32,424 nucleotides of DNA from an uncultured Eubacteriales bacterium (GCA_900546875.1 URET01000014.1:1-32424); one strand, 5' to 3'; counted from the first letter of the stretch, positions 7,994 to 18,613 are shown. Numbers and translations: made by a program. The notes: a model not told the origin generated them from the sequence alone.

Positions 7994-9397
7994 TTATAAG
8001 GATGGAAAGACGTTTTTGCCCAGACTTACTGTCGGAAGAAGGGAAGGCGGAATAAGGGAGTCGCATCCGTAGAAAGCGAAGTCGCCGATATAAAGCAAAG
8101 CGTCGTTTACCGAAACGGAGAAGAGGAAGGAGCAGTCCTCGAAGGCGTGTGCTCCGACATAAAGCAGTTCGGGATCGAATACGGCGCCGGTAATGCTTTT
8201 GCCGTCAAAGGCGTAGTCGGCGATTGCCAAGGTGCCCTCGCGCACGGTGAATACGCCGGGATCATCGCCTTTGAGCACAAGCAGGCAGTTGCCGAGGTAA
8301 ACTCCGCCGTCAGGCTGACTTTCGAGCCATGCGGTTTTTGCAAAAGCTTCTCTGCCGGCGCCGAGCAATTGTCCTTCACATACCACCTCGCCGAGATTTC
8401 CGCAGCCGAAGAAAGCTTGTTCTCCGATCCTTTCCAACGAAGGAAGAGTTATTTTTTTCAGCAGAGTATTATACGCAAATACTTTGTCGCCTATGGCTCT
8501 TACTGCTTCGGTACCGTTTTCGGCGGGTACCACTATCTCGTCCAGGGTGCGTCCGAGATCCGTAAGACCCGTCACTACCCCTTCTTCCACGATCAGCGCT
8601 TTGCTTTTCCATTTAGCGGTGAGGGTGACGTCCTCGGTGAGCTTCCAGATAGTTTCGTTCATGGGTTCTTCGCCGTAATACCAGCCGCAGAATTCGTAAT
8701 ATTCGTTTTCGGGGGGCAGGTCAGGGATAAACAGACTGTTATATGTCACGGTGGTTTCGGAAACGATGAGTTGTCCGATCTCCGTTACGTAGGTTATTTT
8801 ATAGACCTTCGGGATCCATTGGGCTGTAAGGGTGACATTATCGTAAACGCCTTGAGAAGCGTCGAATATCTCGTTACCGATCAGCCAACAGGAAAAGTCG
8901 TGACCGATAAGTTCGGGGATTTCAGGGGTAAAGGCGCACCCTTCCTCAGCTTCTATCGGAGGCAGTTCGCTTCCGCCCCTTGTATTGAAGCTTACCGTGT
9001 ATATCGGCAGTCTTCTGATACACACGTCGTAAACGGCTTGTTCTTCGCCGTTTCTTACGCCTATGTAAAAGGTATTGTCGCCTGCACTGAGAGAAGCTAC
9101 TCCGTTTTGCATAACGGTCTCTTCGGTGCTGCCGGAAATAGCGTATTCCGCACCGTCTGCCACGGCGATCACAGGAGTAAAATCAAAAATTTCCGTCGAG
9201 TTTCCGACTTTCAGCGAAAATGCATTTCCTTCCTGAGTAAAGCCTTCGAGATACAGTCCCACGGGGTCGGTGACTTTCGATACGTTGAGTCTGTTTCCGG
9301 GAAGTGTTATTATTCCGGCAAGGATGAGAGCTACGGGTATCAGAAGTAAAGCTACCGCGCCGAGACTGATACCGAAAATCAGTTTTTGTTTTTTCAT
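7994..9397 (-). CDS. Surface protein with cadherin-like domain, two InlB B-repeats and BspA-type LRR
   Basis: The 467-residue product starts at the ATG at 9397, where AGAGAGGT sits upstream and a signal-anchor follows (MKKQKLIFGI, then a hydrophobic stretch to about residue 32). Extending upstream would add a charged, non-homologous tail. Residues 60-130 resemble a cadherin-like beta-sandwich domain. Residues 131-194 and 199-263 are two InlB B-repeats (Flg_new), each ending in TLTAQW or TLTAKW. From about 285 there are BspA/TpLRR-type leucine-rich repeats (IGEQAFFGCGNL, IADYAFDG, VGAHAFEDC, IGDFAFYGCDSL). No sortase motif or lipobox cysteine is visible, so it is probably anchored by its N-terminal helix and faces outward. 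Such proteins commonly act in adhesion. It is monocistronic, and its ligand is unknown. Confidence 0.88.
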   Translation of the reverse strand: MKKQKLIFGISLGAVALLLIPVALILAGIITLPGNRLNVSKVTDPVGLYLEGFTQEGNAFSLKVGNSTEIFDFTPVIAVADGAEYAISGSTEETVMQNGVASLSAGDNTFYIGVRNGEEQAVYDVCIRRLPIYTVSFNTRGGSELPPIEAEEGCAFTPEIPELIGHDFSCWLIGNEIFDASQGVYDNVTLTAQWIPKVYKITYVTEIGQLIVSETTVTYNSLFIPDLPPENEYYEFCGWYYGEEPMNETIWKLTEDVTLTAKWKSKALIVEEGVVTGLTDLGRTLDEIVVPAENGTEAVRAIGDKVFAYNTLLKKITLPSLERIGEQAFFGCGNLGEVVCEGQLLGAGREAFAKTAWLESQPDGGVYLGNCLLVLKGDDPGVFTVREGTLAIADYAFDGKSITGAVFDPELLYVGAHAFEDCSFLFSVSVNDALLYIGDFAFYGCDSLIPPSLLPTVSLGKNVFPSL

Positions 9398-9702
9398 TTT
9401 TACTACCTCTCTTGATTTTTTTCTCCCCTCGAAGTCGGTTCGGTCATACCGTCCGGTCATATTGCTTTTTGTCTTCCGAGCGACCCGATCAAAGACTTTT
9501 TTCTTCAGACAGGTTTCCGACCGCTTCCGGCGGGTGAGTGCCCTCATTTTGCATCTCCGACCGCAGCGGATCATGCCGCAATAAAAACAATTTTGTCGTT
9601 TTTCGCCGTATTTGTCTTGAGTTCGGAGTTTTCGGCGCTTAAAAAAACTCCTGAAAGATAAAAACAGAGGATAAAAAAGTGGTAGATTTTTTTAATTTGC
9701 GG

Positions 9703-9708
9703 TATAAT
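9703..9708 (+). promoter_or_regulatory. Candidate -10 element for the GDPD gene
   Basis: A perfect TATAAT lies about 55 bp upstream of the GDPD start. The -35 region (near 9680) is poor, so this is only a candidate. Confidence 0.35.
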
Positions 9709-9762
9709 ATTTCAGGAGCGGAAAAAGTCGCTTACGAGTAAAATTTGTCAAAGGACAGAATA

Positions 9763-10539
9763 ATGAATAAAAAAATAAATTTATATGACACTTGGCTTGT
9801 TAACCGTACCATAGCGCACAGAGGACTGCATGACGAGCGTTTGCCGGAAAACAGTCTCGGAGCTTTTCGTGCCGCCGTGGAAAAAGGCTACGCCATCGAA
9901 ACCGATCTCCAGCTTACCGCAGACGGAGTGATCGTCGTTTTCCATGACGAAAAAATGAAACGCATGACAGGCAGAGAGCTTGTGATAAACGACTGCATGT
10001 ACGACGAAATAAAAGACATTCCCCTTATCGGGGGCGAAAACGAATACATTCCCACACTCGAGCAGTTGCTTGAGACAGTAGACGGCAAAGTTCCTTTGCT
10101 CATAGAAATAAAGACTCACGAAAATATCGGGTCGCTTGAAGCGCCTTTAACGGAAAGGCTGAGACGCTATAACGGCGAATTTGCCGTACAATCTTTCAAT
10201 CCTTTCATAGTAAAGTGGTTCAGAAAAAACGCGCCAGAATTCGTACGCGGACAGCTTGCCGCTTTTTTTGACGTTGAATTCGGCAACGGGGTAAGGGCTT
10301 GGCTGCAGCGGCGCGTATTGCGCAATTGTATGCTGAACGGAATATGCGGAGCTCAGTTTACATCCTACGACACCAAAGGGATAAAAAGAAAAAGGCTGCT
10401 TCGTATAAAGAAGAAGATGCCTGTATTGATGTGGACTGTGAGGACGCCCGAAAGGCTTGAAAGCTGCAAGGGGTATTTTGACAATATAATATTTGAAGAT
10501 TTTCTTCCACCCGTTGAATTGTCGAAACAGAAGATATAG
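9763..10539 (+). CDS. Glycerophosphodiester phosphodiesterase
   Basis: This 258-residue enzyme hydrolyses glycerophosphodiesters to glycerol-3-phosphate and an alcohol during phospholipid turnover. The GDPD motifs are all present: AHRG (His19, Arg20), PENS, ETDLQLTADG (Glu46 and Asp48, metal ligands) and FHDEKMKRMTG (His61, catalytic). IEIKT near residue 118 supplies a further acidic ligand. I chose the ATG at 9763 because AAAGGACAG precedes it; an in-frame TTG at 9745 lacks a ribosome binding site. No signal peptide is present, so it is cytoplasmic. It stands alone between divergently and convergently oriented genes and ends at a strong terminator. Confidence 0.93.
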   Translation: MNKKINLYDTWLVNRTIAHRGLHDERLPENSLGAFRAAVEKGYAIETDLQLTADGVIVVFHDEKMKRMTGRELVINDCMYDEIKDIPLIGGENEYIPTLEQLLETVDGKVPLLIEIKTHENIGSLEAPLTERLRRYNGEFAVQSFNPFIVKWFRKNAPEFVRGQLAAFFDVEFGNGVRAWLQRRVLRNCMLNGICGAQFTSYDTKGIKRKRLLRIKKKMPVLMWTVRTPERLESCKGYFDNIIFEDFLPPVELSKQKI

Positions 10540-10597
10540 AGTCTGTAAATATCGAAAAACAGAATAATTTGACACGAAAACAGGTTTTAGTGCAACG

Positions 10598-10633
10598 AAC
10601 TCCCGACTTCATGCAACGAAGTCGGGAGTTTTT
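10598..10633 (+). terminator. Rho-independent terminator of the GDPD gene
   Basis: A perfect 13-bp stem (10598-10610 with 10618-10630, AACTCCCGACTTC and its complement) has a 7-base loop ATGCAAC and runs into TTTTT. The octamer TGCAACGA occurs both before the stem and overlapping the loop. Confidence 0.9.
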
Positions 10634-10710
10634 GATTTTAATATAGTCAGTTTCCGTTACTCGGAGCGACTGAGGCGCCTTAAATTCTCACGGCGCCCGA
10701 TTAAAGCGGT

Positions 10711-12411
10711 TTACATTTTGTCTACGGGAGTTATCCCCAGAAGCGACAGTCCGGAGCGGAGTATGGCTTCGGTGCATTCGGTAAGGACAAGGCGGGCTTT
10801 TTTGGCGCTGTCGTCGGTGCCCGAGATACGGTTTTCAAGGTAAAAGCGGTTGAAGGATTGAGCCAGGTCGATGAGGTATTTGCTTATGACGGATGGTTCG
10901 TATTTTTGTGCGGCGTCAACGAGGATCTCGGGGTACTTCTGAATAAGCTTTACGGTCTCGAAAGCCGAAGGATTATTCAGAGCGCCGTAGTCTGCGGGGG
11001 AGGCTATATCATCGGAGCGTCCGGATTTTTCAAAAAGACTCATACAGCGGGCGTGCGTATATTGCAGATACGGAGAAGTTTCGCCGTCGAAATTCAGGAC
11101 CCTGTCGAGGCTGAAGGTTATATCTTTTATTCTTGCGTTGCAGAGCGCGCCGAATATGACCGCTCCCACACCTACCGCTTCAGCTGTTTCGGCTTTGTTT
11201 TCAAGCGAAGGACTCTTTTCCCGTATTACGGCTTCCGCCTTTTTGACGGCGGCGTCGAGGACGTCTTCCAGCCAGACGGCGTTTCCTTTACGTGTGGACA
11301 TACTGCCCTCTTCGAGAGACACCATACCGTATGCAACGTGCACGAGGTCTTTTGCCCATTCGCAGCCTTCGAGTTCCAGCACCTTGAAAAATTGTTTGAA
11401 GTGCAGGTTTTGCTGATAGGCGACCACATAAAGGCATTTATCGAAGTTATACTTTTGTTTACGCCAGTGTGCGGCTGCCATGTCGCGGGTGGCGTACAGG
11501 GTTGAGCCGTTGGATTTTACGAGCAGGCAGGGAGGCATATCGTATTCGGAGAGGTCCACCATTTCGGCGCCTTCGGAAATGACTGTGAGGTGTTTTTTTC
11601 TCAGGTCGTCCAGGACGGCGGGCATTTTGTCGGTATAAAAGCTTTCGCCGCTCCAGTCGTCGAAATGCACGTGAAGTCTTTCATATACTTTTTTTACGTC
11701 TTTCAGAGTGATCTCTTTGCAGAAGTTCAGTATTTTCAGAGCTTCGGGATCGCCCTGTTCCATTTTACGGAACCATTCGCGGGCGGCGTCTTCGAGTTCG
11801 GGATGGTTTTCGGCTTCGGTGTGAAACCTTACATAGAGCTCTTGAAGCGAACGGGTGTTGAAGTTCATAGAAGCGAGGTCCTCTTTTTTTGCCCAGAGTT
11901 TGATCGCCACTGCAAGTTTTCCGAACTGGGTGCCCCAGTCGCCGAGATGGTTTATGCCTATCGTGTTATAGCCGAGAAATTTGAAAAGTTTATAAAGCGC
12001 ACTGCCTATGACCGTAGTCCCGAGGTGACCGATGTGGAAGGGTTTTGCGATATTTATGCTGCTGTATTCCACTATAACGGTTTTCCCTGCTCCGATATTT
12101 TCCGTTCCGTAGTTTGCGCCGGCGCTTCGGGCTTCTTCAAGCACTTTTTCTGCCGTTTTTGTTCTGTTCAGGAAAAAGTTGAGGTATCCGCCTTTTACTT
12201 CTGTTTTTTCGACAACGCCTTCCGTTTTTACGCTTTTGGAAAGAGCCTCGGCAATTGCGGCGGGATTTTTGCCCAGTTGCTTGGCAAATTTGAAGCAAGG
12301 CAGAGCAAAATCGCCTAAAGCAGGGTCCGAGACGGGAACGATCAACGAAAGTGCGTCGTTTCCGATTATATTATCGTCTATACTTTCAAGAACTGTCTTT
12401 TTAAGATCCAT
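10711..12411 (-). CDS. argS: Arginyl-tRNA synthetase
   Basis: This is a 566-residue class I synthetase that charges tRNA-Arg in the cytoplasm. The N-terminal additional domain is followed by the HIGH signature (KPFHIGHLG, near residue 126), the KMSKS-equivalent SMSTRKGN, and the C-terminal anticodon-binding DALR domain (YTHARC onward). The length is normal for bacterial ArgS. I chose the ATG at 12411 because AAAGGT sits seven bases upstream; an upstream ATG at 12450 has no ribosome binding site and overlaps the preceding gene. It starts 25 bp after the M32 carboxypeptidase stop codon and is probably co-transcribed with it. No T-box leader is visible upstream. Confidence 0.97.
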   Translation of the reverse strand: MDLKKTVLESIDDNIIGNDALSLIVPVSDPALGDFALPCFKFAKQLGKNPAAIAEALSKSVKTEGVVEKTEVKGGYLNFFLNRTKTAEKVLEEARSAGANYGTENIGAGKTVIVEYSSINIAKPFHIGHLGTTVIGSALYKLFKFLGYNTIGINHLGDWGTQFGKLAVAIKLWAKKEDLASMNFNTRSLQELYVRFHTEAENHPELEDAAREWFRKMEQGDPEALKILNFCKEITLKDVKKVYERLHVHFDDWSGESFYTDKMPAVLDDLRKKHLTVISEGAEMVDLSEYDMPPCLLVKSNGSTLYATRDMAAAHWRKQKYNFDKCLYVVAYQQNLHFKQFFKVLELEGCEWAKDLVHVAYGMVSLEEGSMSTRKGNAVWLEDVLDAAVKKAEAVIREKSPSLENKAETAEAVGVGAVIFGALCNARIKDITFSLDRVLNFDGETSPYLQYTHARCMSLFEKSGRSDDIASPADYGALNNPSAFETVKLIQKYPEILVDAAQKYEPSVISKYLIDLAQSFNRFYLENRISGTDDSAKKARLVLTECTEAILRSGLSLLGITPVDKM

Positions 12412-12436
12412 GATTTTACCTTTTATATTCCGATTA

Positions 12437-13945
12437 TTATATTCCGACATGATATAGCTCAGAGTACTTGTTTTTAAGATAGTTTATGTAATGGGAGGGA
12501 TCGAACTTTCCTCCCACCGCTCTTTCAAACACCTTGTTTGCGTACTCAGAATTCCCGTAACGGTGGATTTTTTCTTTCAGCCATTCGTTGATACGCAAAG
12601 TATTGCCTTGAGACAAAGATCCCAACACGTCGAAATCTTTGTTCATGGCGTCGAAGATCTGAGAAGAAAAAGCGGAGCCGAGGGCGTAGGAAGGGAAATA
12701 GCCGAAAGTCGAAGTCCAGTGAACGTCCTGCAGTATTCCCAAAGCCGGCGACGGAGGAGTAAGACCGAAAAACTCTTCAAAGAGTTCGTTCCATCTTTTT
12801 TCCGCTTCATTGACGGACAAACCGTTCAGAAGCTCCTGTTCCATTTTGTATCTTACAATAATATGTTTAAAATAGGTAAGCTCGTCCGCTTCGGTACGGA
12901 TAAAGGAATTTTTTACTATATTCACCTGTTTATACATTTTGTCGGCGGTGAGTTCTTTGACGGAAAGCCGACGTGTGCCGAAATTCTTTTTGAATTCCGC
13001 GAGATGAGCTTCCCAAAACTCTCTGCTGCGGCCGATAATATTTTCATAAAAACGGCTTTGAGATTCGTGCAAAGCCATATCTTTGCATCCGAAAGAAAAA
13101 GTGTCGTTGAGATTTTTGTCTATGTTCTGTTCGAAAAGAGCATGACCGCCCTCGTGGATCGCGGAAAAGATTGCGCTTAAAACGTCGCGCTCATAATAAT
13201 GCACGGTAAAACGCACATCGCCCGATCCGAACCCTGTTGTAAATGGATGTTCGCTTTCACCGATCTTGCCGCGCGATTCATCGTAACCCATTGCGCCCGC
13301 TATATACTTTATAAATTTCTCCTGCCTGGTCTTATCGTACTTTTCCCTTGCAAACGAAAACCCTTCCGCCTGACATTTTTCACATACCTCGTTTACAAAA
13401 GGAACGAGTTCTTTTATCAGTTTATCGAAAAAGCTGTCGTAATCGGTTTGAGTGTAACCGCAGGAAAAATCGTCAAGCAGTTTGTCGTACCCTTTGAGTT
13501 CGGGAGTCTCAAGGTAACCGATATGTTCTTTGTTTATTTGTATAACCTGTTCCAAAACGGGAGCAAATATCGAAAAGTCGTCCTTTGTTTTGGCCTCCTG
13601 CCACACCTTCGGCGAAACAGCAAATATCCTGCTTTGCCTTTCTACAAAATCCTGAGGCAGCTTTCGATTCTCCTCCATTTCCTTGAGTATTACCTCGATC
13701 TCATGCGCTTCAACTTTTTCGAGTTTATCCTTATTGCGCGCAAGCTCACATACGACTTCATAAATGCGCGAGTCGGTAACAAGATCGTGCACCTTCAGAC
13801 TTAAATAGGGAATATATTCCGAATAGGCTGTCATGTCGCCGCCGCCCGCATAAGTCTGAGAATCCCATCCTGCCAGGTAAAACATATAATTATATGCGAG
13901 TATTTCTTTTCTCCATGCTTTGTATTCCTGTAACAGCTTTTGCAT
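12437..13945 (-). CDS. M32 family metallocarboxypeptidase (carboxypeptidase Taq type)
   Basis: This 502-residue zinc peptidase removes C-terminal residues from peptides in the cytoplasm. The zinc motif AIHEGGHALFEQ gives His264, Glu265 and His268. The family-specific HESQSR motif (near residue 293) supplies the third ligand Glu. The C-terminal region has HWTSTFGYFPSYALGSAFS, typical of M32. The length matches the family. The ribosome binding site AAGGAGG precedes the ATG at 13945. The gene lies directly upstream of argS in the same orientation, with a 25-bp gap. The 17-bp palindrome about 125 bp upstream could be an operator. Confidence 0.95.
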   Translation of the reverse strand: MQKLLQEYKAWRKEILAYNYMFYLAGWDSQTYAGGGDMTAYSEYIPYLSLKVHDLVTDSRIYEVVCELARNKDKLEKVEAHEIEVILKEMEENRKLPQDFVERQSRIFAVSPKVWQEAKTKDDFSIFAPVLEQVIQINKEHIGYLETPELKGYDKLLDDFSCGYTQTDYDSFFDKLIKELVPFVNEVCEKCQAEGFSFAREKYDKTRQEKFIKYIAGAMGYDESRGKIGESEHPFTTGFGSGDVRFTVHYYERDVLSAIFSAIHEGGHALFEQNIDKNLNDTFSFGCKDMALHESQSRFYENIIGRSREFWEAHLAEFKKNFGTRRLSVKELTADKMYKQVNIVKNSFIRTEADELTYFKHIIVRYKMEQELLNGLSVNEAEKRWNELFEEFFGLTPPSPALGILQDVHWTSTFGYFPSYALGSAFSSQIFDAMNKDFDVLGSLSQGNTLRINEWLKEKIHRYGNSEYANKVFERAVGGKFDPSHYINYLKNKYSELYHVGI

Positions 13946-14069
13946 AACCCCTCCTTGAAATAACAGCTTGTAACATCCATATTATTTTAACATAACACGC
14001 CGTGAAATGCAAGGTATTTTTGAGTTCTGAAAAAACAGCGTCGTATTAGTTTTTCAAACACCGAAAATA

Positions 14070-14086
14070 TATTACTAATAGTAATA
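14070..14086. promoter_or_regulatory. Perfect 17-bp palindrome TATTACTAATAGTAATA, copy 1
   Basis: The same 17 bp, extending to 20 identical bases on the left, recur at 24273-24289. Both copies lie 125-190 bp upstream of minus-strand genes, which suits a shared operator or a mobile hairpin. Confidence 0.45.
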
Positions 14087-15023
14087 CATTATTCCTGTAT
14101 GCCTGAAAAATTAAAATAAAACGCTCAGATATTGAAAAAACCATACTCGCTTCCGAGTTTTATTATAATTACTCTGCCGGTCCGAGTGTTCGGACCGATA
14201 AGCTGCCGCAGGAAGAATAACCGCCCGAGCAGTAAAAGCAAAAAAGAAAGCCTTATATAATATTATTGACTTTCGCCTTTTATAATATTGCCGACTGACG
14301 ACAAAGCAGATTACAGCAGCAGGTAACACAATACCGGAAAAACTGTCGTTTTTCCGAAGACTGATCGAATCAAAATTATGTCATGGCTTTACTAACGATA
14401 AAACGGTGTGTCAAATCTATAAGGTCTTAAAAGCTGCCGATAACGCGAAGAAGATATCTGCTAAGCAGCCGTGCAAGGTGCGCCGGACGACCATTCATAC
14501 ACTTAAGAAACGCAGACAAGAGACAGGATGAAAGCACAAATAAATGATCACGCTTAAAGACATAATACAAAACCAAGCCGCTGAAAACAATCATTGATAC
14601 GCCAGGGGAAAGATATAAAAACGAGATTTAAAATCAAATAAAAAACCGAGTTCACGGTGACAGCGAAACGGAAAACGAAAACCGAAATAGGAATTTTGTA
14701 GATCAGAAAATATGCGCATATTGTTCTCAAGACGATCAAAGCAAGCCGGGATATAAAACATGCGAACATAAAAATAAAACAGGAACCGGCATTTCGCTGC
14801 TGACGAAAAAAGATTTTTTCTGTTAGTTCAATCATATCAAAATAAATATTCGCAAAATAAACGATGAAACAAAATGTACCTTTCGACAAAGCGGCATGGC
14901 CGGCAGTCTGAACCTCCGGAGCAAAAAAAGCAAAGCTTTTATCAAAGAAAATCGGTTTTTCCTATATATAACGCTTCTTCTGCTGAAAAACGAGTACAAA
15001 AGGCAAAAGTGCCGATAACAAAA

Positions 15024-15055
15024 CATGTTGTACAATGCACCGTCCCCGATACACT
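15024..15055 (-). repeat. Dispersed 32-bp repeat, copy 1 (diverged)
   Basis: Read on the minus strand it contains GGGGACGGTGCATTGTACA, related to the GGGACGGTCTTTATTACAT core of the other four copies. It is the most diverged member. Confidence 0.4.
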
Positions 15056-15249
15056 GCATTGACGCTTGTTGATTCAAAAAGGGATCGGATGTTTTGGTGC
15101 ATTTTAACGGTGAAAAAGCTAGTGTTTTCATGGTTTTCGGGGTATTTGCCGATTTTGTCATGCTTTTTCAATGAAAAAAACTTTGTGTTGATTTTTGTGT
15201 TTTTTAAATATTTTATTTCAATAATCGTTAAAAACACGATAAAAACTAT

Positions 15250-15282
15250 ATATGTAAAAAAGACCGACCTTTGTACAACATA
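15250..15282 (-). repeat. Dispersed 32-bp repeat, copy 2
   Basis: Read on the minus strand: TGTTGTACAAAGGTCGGTC, then TTTTTTACATA. It shares the TGTTGTA head and the GGTCTTTNTTACAT tail with copies 3-5. Confidence 0.5.
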
Positions 15283-16306
15283 CTTTCGGGCGTTGTTTTT
15301 TGTTTAAGGAGGTACAATGACGAGGTAACCGCCGAGTGATCGGGACTTTTATCGGCAAAAAATGCAAAAGCTTTTCCATACGGTATATTTTGCGAATAAA
15401 ATGTCGTCGATCATGACGGATCATTCTGAGGATTTATATTATTTGCATAGTTCTGATTTTTCAGGCAGGATTTCTTTTGTGTGCGTCATGAAGTGCTCTT
15501 GAAGTTTAAACACGCAAAGATATAAATAATATGCATAATATTAAATGAAATAAAAAATAAAATTTTACGGCGATAAAAAAAATTTAATAAGATGAATGTG
15601 ATATAAAGAGGGCTTTGTCTGTTTTTTTTGAAGGATTTTGTATGTTTCCTAAGCGTAAAAAACTGCTGAATGGTGACTGAGATTTATCGTTTATTTACTT
15701 TTGCATTTCTGATAAATTCGATGAAGAACATCGGTTGAAAAACTTTTAAGATATTGAATACGCAGACATTTGGTTTTGATTTTATGGGCTGAGAGAAATT
15801 TTTTTCGGAAGTATTTACTTAAGTTTTCCGGAAGCTTAATCGTTTGGAGGATGATAAGTTTTGTCGTACTATTTTGCGCCGACAGCACGTTCGCTTACGG
15901 CATACGCATTTTTCGTACATTATTTCCCTGCTTCGCCGTCATGGAATATTCCAAGCACAAGACTATTTTCTCTGGCCTTTCGCGCGGGTGTGCCGACCCG
16001 ATAAAAGGGAAAAGAGGAATCATTCATTCGCGGAGACTGCAAAATTAGCCGGTCTGCAAAAATGGGTTTGAATAATGTTTTATAAATTTTCGTTGCGTTG
16101 AAAAAAGTCCTGAGATTTGGTTTGAAACTTCGTATAAAAAACTGATTGAAGCAGTCGGAAAATTTTGCGGTCAAGGTGCTGCAGGTTTGTACTCTGCAGA
16201 TAAATGTGATATTAGGAGCGTATTTTCAGAGAAGTTTGTTGCGCATGAAAACTTACCGGCTGTTTTTTTCGTCTGATTTCTGTATGAAGAGGGCTTCCAT
16301 GTTTGC

Positions 16307-16813
16307 TTATATTATTTCCAGCTCTCGGATCGCATCGGCTATCACCGCAGCCATACCGTCGCTGAATTTTCTCATGTGAGCCGGTGATATACAAAAATCC
16401 CATCTCGACGTTGTGGCTATTACGCCCGTAATTGAAAGATCTCCGATGTTGTTCAAGTTAAGGTTGTTTATTGACCCGGGTGTTATTCCCTCATCCTTTA
16501 CGGAAATGTTGCCGAGCTCACTCATCAGCCCCAGACTTGAGTCAATAACTAGGATGGGATTGTTCGGGTGCATTATTCGAATAAAATTCAGCGCTTTCTG
16601 TACTTTGCCGGCTTCGATATTGTTTTCAAGCGTGCCGTACACTGTGAAGGGCGAGTCCGCGAGCAGACTGCCGACCCTGCACCCCAGCGAATCGTAATGA
16701 AGCTCTCTCGATCCGAGACACATTATTACAGGTATACGCCCCTTCAGTACGCGGGAGATCGCATCGGATATTCTTTTTGCCGCATTTTCATTTTTATAAA
16801 AACAAGAATACAT
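16307..16813 (-). CDS. yyaC: YyaC-like DUF1256 protein (sporulation-associated, Gpr/HybD-like fold)
   Basis: The 168-residue product matches the YyaC/DUF1256 family, which is related in fold to germination protease and hydrogenase maturation proteases and is found in spore formers. Diagnostic segments are IPVIMCLGSRELHYDSLG near the N-terminus, VYGTLENNIEA, ILVIDSSLG and the C-terminal MRKFSDGMAAVIADAI helix. The ribosome binding site AGAGGTGA precedes the ATG at 16813, and a TATAAT (16833-16838, minus strand) lies just upstream. In Bacillus subtilis, yyaC lies close to spo0J and soj; here it also lies in the parS/parAB neighbourhood. Its biochemical activity is not settled. Confidence 0.88.
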   Translation of the reverse strand: MYSCFYKNENAAKRISDAISRVLKGRIPVIMCLGSRELHYDSLGCRVGSLLADSPFTVYGTLENNIEAGKVQKALNFIRIMHPNNPILVIDSSLGLMSELGNISVKDEGITPGSINNLNLNNIGDLSITGVIATTSRWDFCISPAHMRKFSDGMAAVIADAIRELEII

Positions 16814-18597
16814 ATCAGTTCACCTCTGGAAAATTATATCCCCAAAAACCAGTTGTAAACCTTCTCATCAAAAATTTTTTACAAAAAAGAAAAAATACGA
16901 AAAGCTTTAATTACCTCATACCCTTTCTTTATAACTTCTGAAATGTATATATTCATTTTTACAATCTGAATTTCTGTTTTAAAATTCTGCAATAACTGAA
17001 AATTTTATTTTAATACACGATTGTAAGCCCGCGATGAAAGAGTTCTTCGTTCGCAAAAAAAATTGTTTTTCTCTTCTTGCATACGCCTTGCAGATCGGTA
17101 TGACCGCAAAAACCAAAAATTTAAGGCCTATCTCAAAGCTGTTATTTATATTTTTAAAATACGCCTTTAAAACGCATGTTGTAAAAATGACCGTCACTGA
17201 TACAATAAAACAGCACGTTTTTTTGCCTATAGATCTGATTTTAATGACTCGTGTTTTATTCTCCATCCCGTTTTATGCGGATGAAATGATAAAAATGCCC
17301 GTAATAAGAGCCATTGTAATAAAGACCGACAATAGTACAACACAACGCGAAAATCGCTTTTCGCTTAATAAAGCCGGATTTTTGCTGCTATTGCTCAAGT
17401 TAATACTTCTATCCGAATGTAAAACTTTCCAAAAATTCAATATCTTTAAAAACTAAACTTGACGCAAAAGTTTGTCGATCGGTTTTTTCTTCCCTGATCC
17501 AGTTTGACTTTTAAAAAGTACATATGTATTATAAACTTCTTTACTTTAAAAATCATCGCATGAATAAGTATGCAATATATACACTATGGTTATATCTTAT
17601 GTACATCTGATCGCGGATACGCCTGAGCGCTTATTTTTATTTTATAAAACCTATTTTTTGTTTTTTACCTTACTTGGGACTGTACTCCGGGGATATATTT
17701 AAGTCATAGATGATGGGCTAAGTCATGCAAATCCTGTTACCAGTCAATAATAATATCGTTTATTTGTTAAGAAGATTCCTATTCTGAAGCAGCTAATTAT
17801 TCTTTTTTTCGTATTATAAATGCTCTTTTTCCTTCAACTGAAAATTTTGTTTTATGTAAGAAAAATTATATTGATCGATCCAAAAAACGTTTATAACTAT
17901 ATTTTCATTGATATAAAAATAAAATAACATCTGATCATTATTTTTCCTTAATTCTCCGCCGGATTTTCCTGTTGCTTTATAATAAACATGAAATTATAAA
18001 TTTTTTCTGCATTTTCATTTTATCTTTATTAAAAGATATTTTTATATTTTTTTAATCGTTGCGCCTTAATAAAAGAAAATATTATATATTTCTTCGCCTT
18101 CTATTCTTTAAAAAACAAAAATTATAAAAATTAAAATTTAATACTGACATTTATCTTCTTGATCAATAATTTAAATCTTTGTTTTACGGAAATTTAATGA
18201 ATTTAATATTATATGATGTGCCGGTGCTTAAATACGACTGTCGAGTTCTCCATGGTCAAATACAGTTTTCTGAATCGAACCATTAACAAAGAACCGACTT
18301 ACCGAAAAACATCGCAGGACTTTTTGATTTTTTAAACAACCATTGACAGAAATGTATTATTTTTTCTTGAAAAAAATGTCGGTTTAAACTCATCAGCCTT
18401 TATGAGCATTAAACTCGGCTTTTTGGACCTGTTTTGCCTTATTGGCCGCTCGATTTTGCCCGTCTTTTTTGTTTTAGCTGACTTATTCTCTGTCTCAGAG
18501 CCTTTTGCAGCCAGTTTTTCCCCTGAAATTGCCGAAAACGCCTTAAAATGGGGCTTTTTCTGCCTTGTATTTTCAGCTTTTTCAAGCGTTTTGATGA
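16814..18597. other. Gene-poor, very AT-rich region left of the parS array
   Basis: No supported gene. Bases 17640-18240 are extremely AT-rich with many runs of A and T. No TTATCCACA-like DnaA boxes were seen here. One dispersed repeat copy lies at 17313-17344. A 140-codon frame at 17034-17456 runs through that repeat and looks spurious. Confidence 0.4.
17313..17344 (-). repeat. Dispersed 32-bp repeat, copy 3
   Basis: Read on the minus strand: TGTGTTGTACTATTGTCGG, then TCTTTATTACAAT. Confidence 0.5.
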
Positions 18598-18613
18598 TGT
18601 TTCACGTGGAACA
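18598..18613. promoter_or_regulatory. parS site 1 (TGTTTCACGTGGAACA)
   Basis: This is the ParB/Spo0J nucleation site, with one change (A to G) from the palindrome TGTTTCACGTGAAACA. It is the first of five sites, about 2.2 kb from parB. Confidence 0.93.

Larger units (their letters stand above)
13946..16306. other. 2.4-kb gene-poor region
   Basis: No reading frame here combines a ribosome binding site, plausible codon use and recognisable homology; the longest frames (about 110 codons) look random. The region holds a shared palindrome (14070-14086), two copies of a dispersed repeat (15024-15055, 15250-15282) and AT-rich DNA from 15490 to 15700. It could contain decayed genes or small RNAs that I cannot identify. 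Confidence 0.4.

Noticed and set aside
9398..9574. 59-residue N-terminal extension of the LRR protein
   Set aside because: No ribosome binding site at 9574, highly basic composition unlike the rest, and a good AGAGAGGT plus signal-anchor start at 9397.
14554..15237. Three overlapping minus-strand frames of 90-111 codons
   Set aside because: Overlapping in different frames, low-complexity hydrophobic or aromatic composition, no homology recognised, and they contain a dispersed repeat.
17034..17456. 140-codon frame on the plus strand
   Set aside because: It lies in AT-rich gene-poor DNA, reads through a dispersed repeat copy, has no recognisable domain and no clear ribosome binding site.
17640..18240. 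AT-rich stretch as the replication origin
   Set aside because: No TTATCCACA-type boxes were found in it; the only cluster is at 3646-3803.
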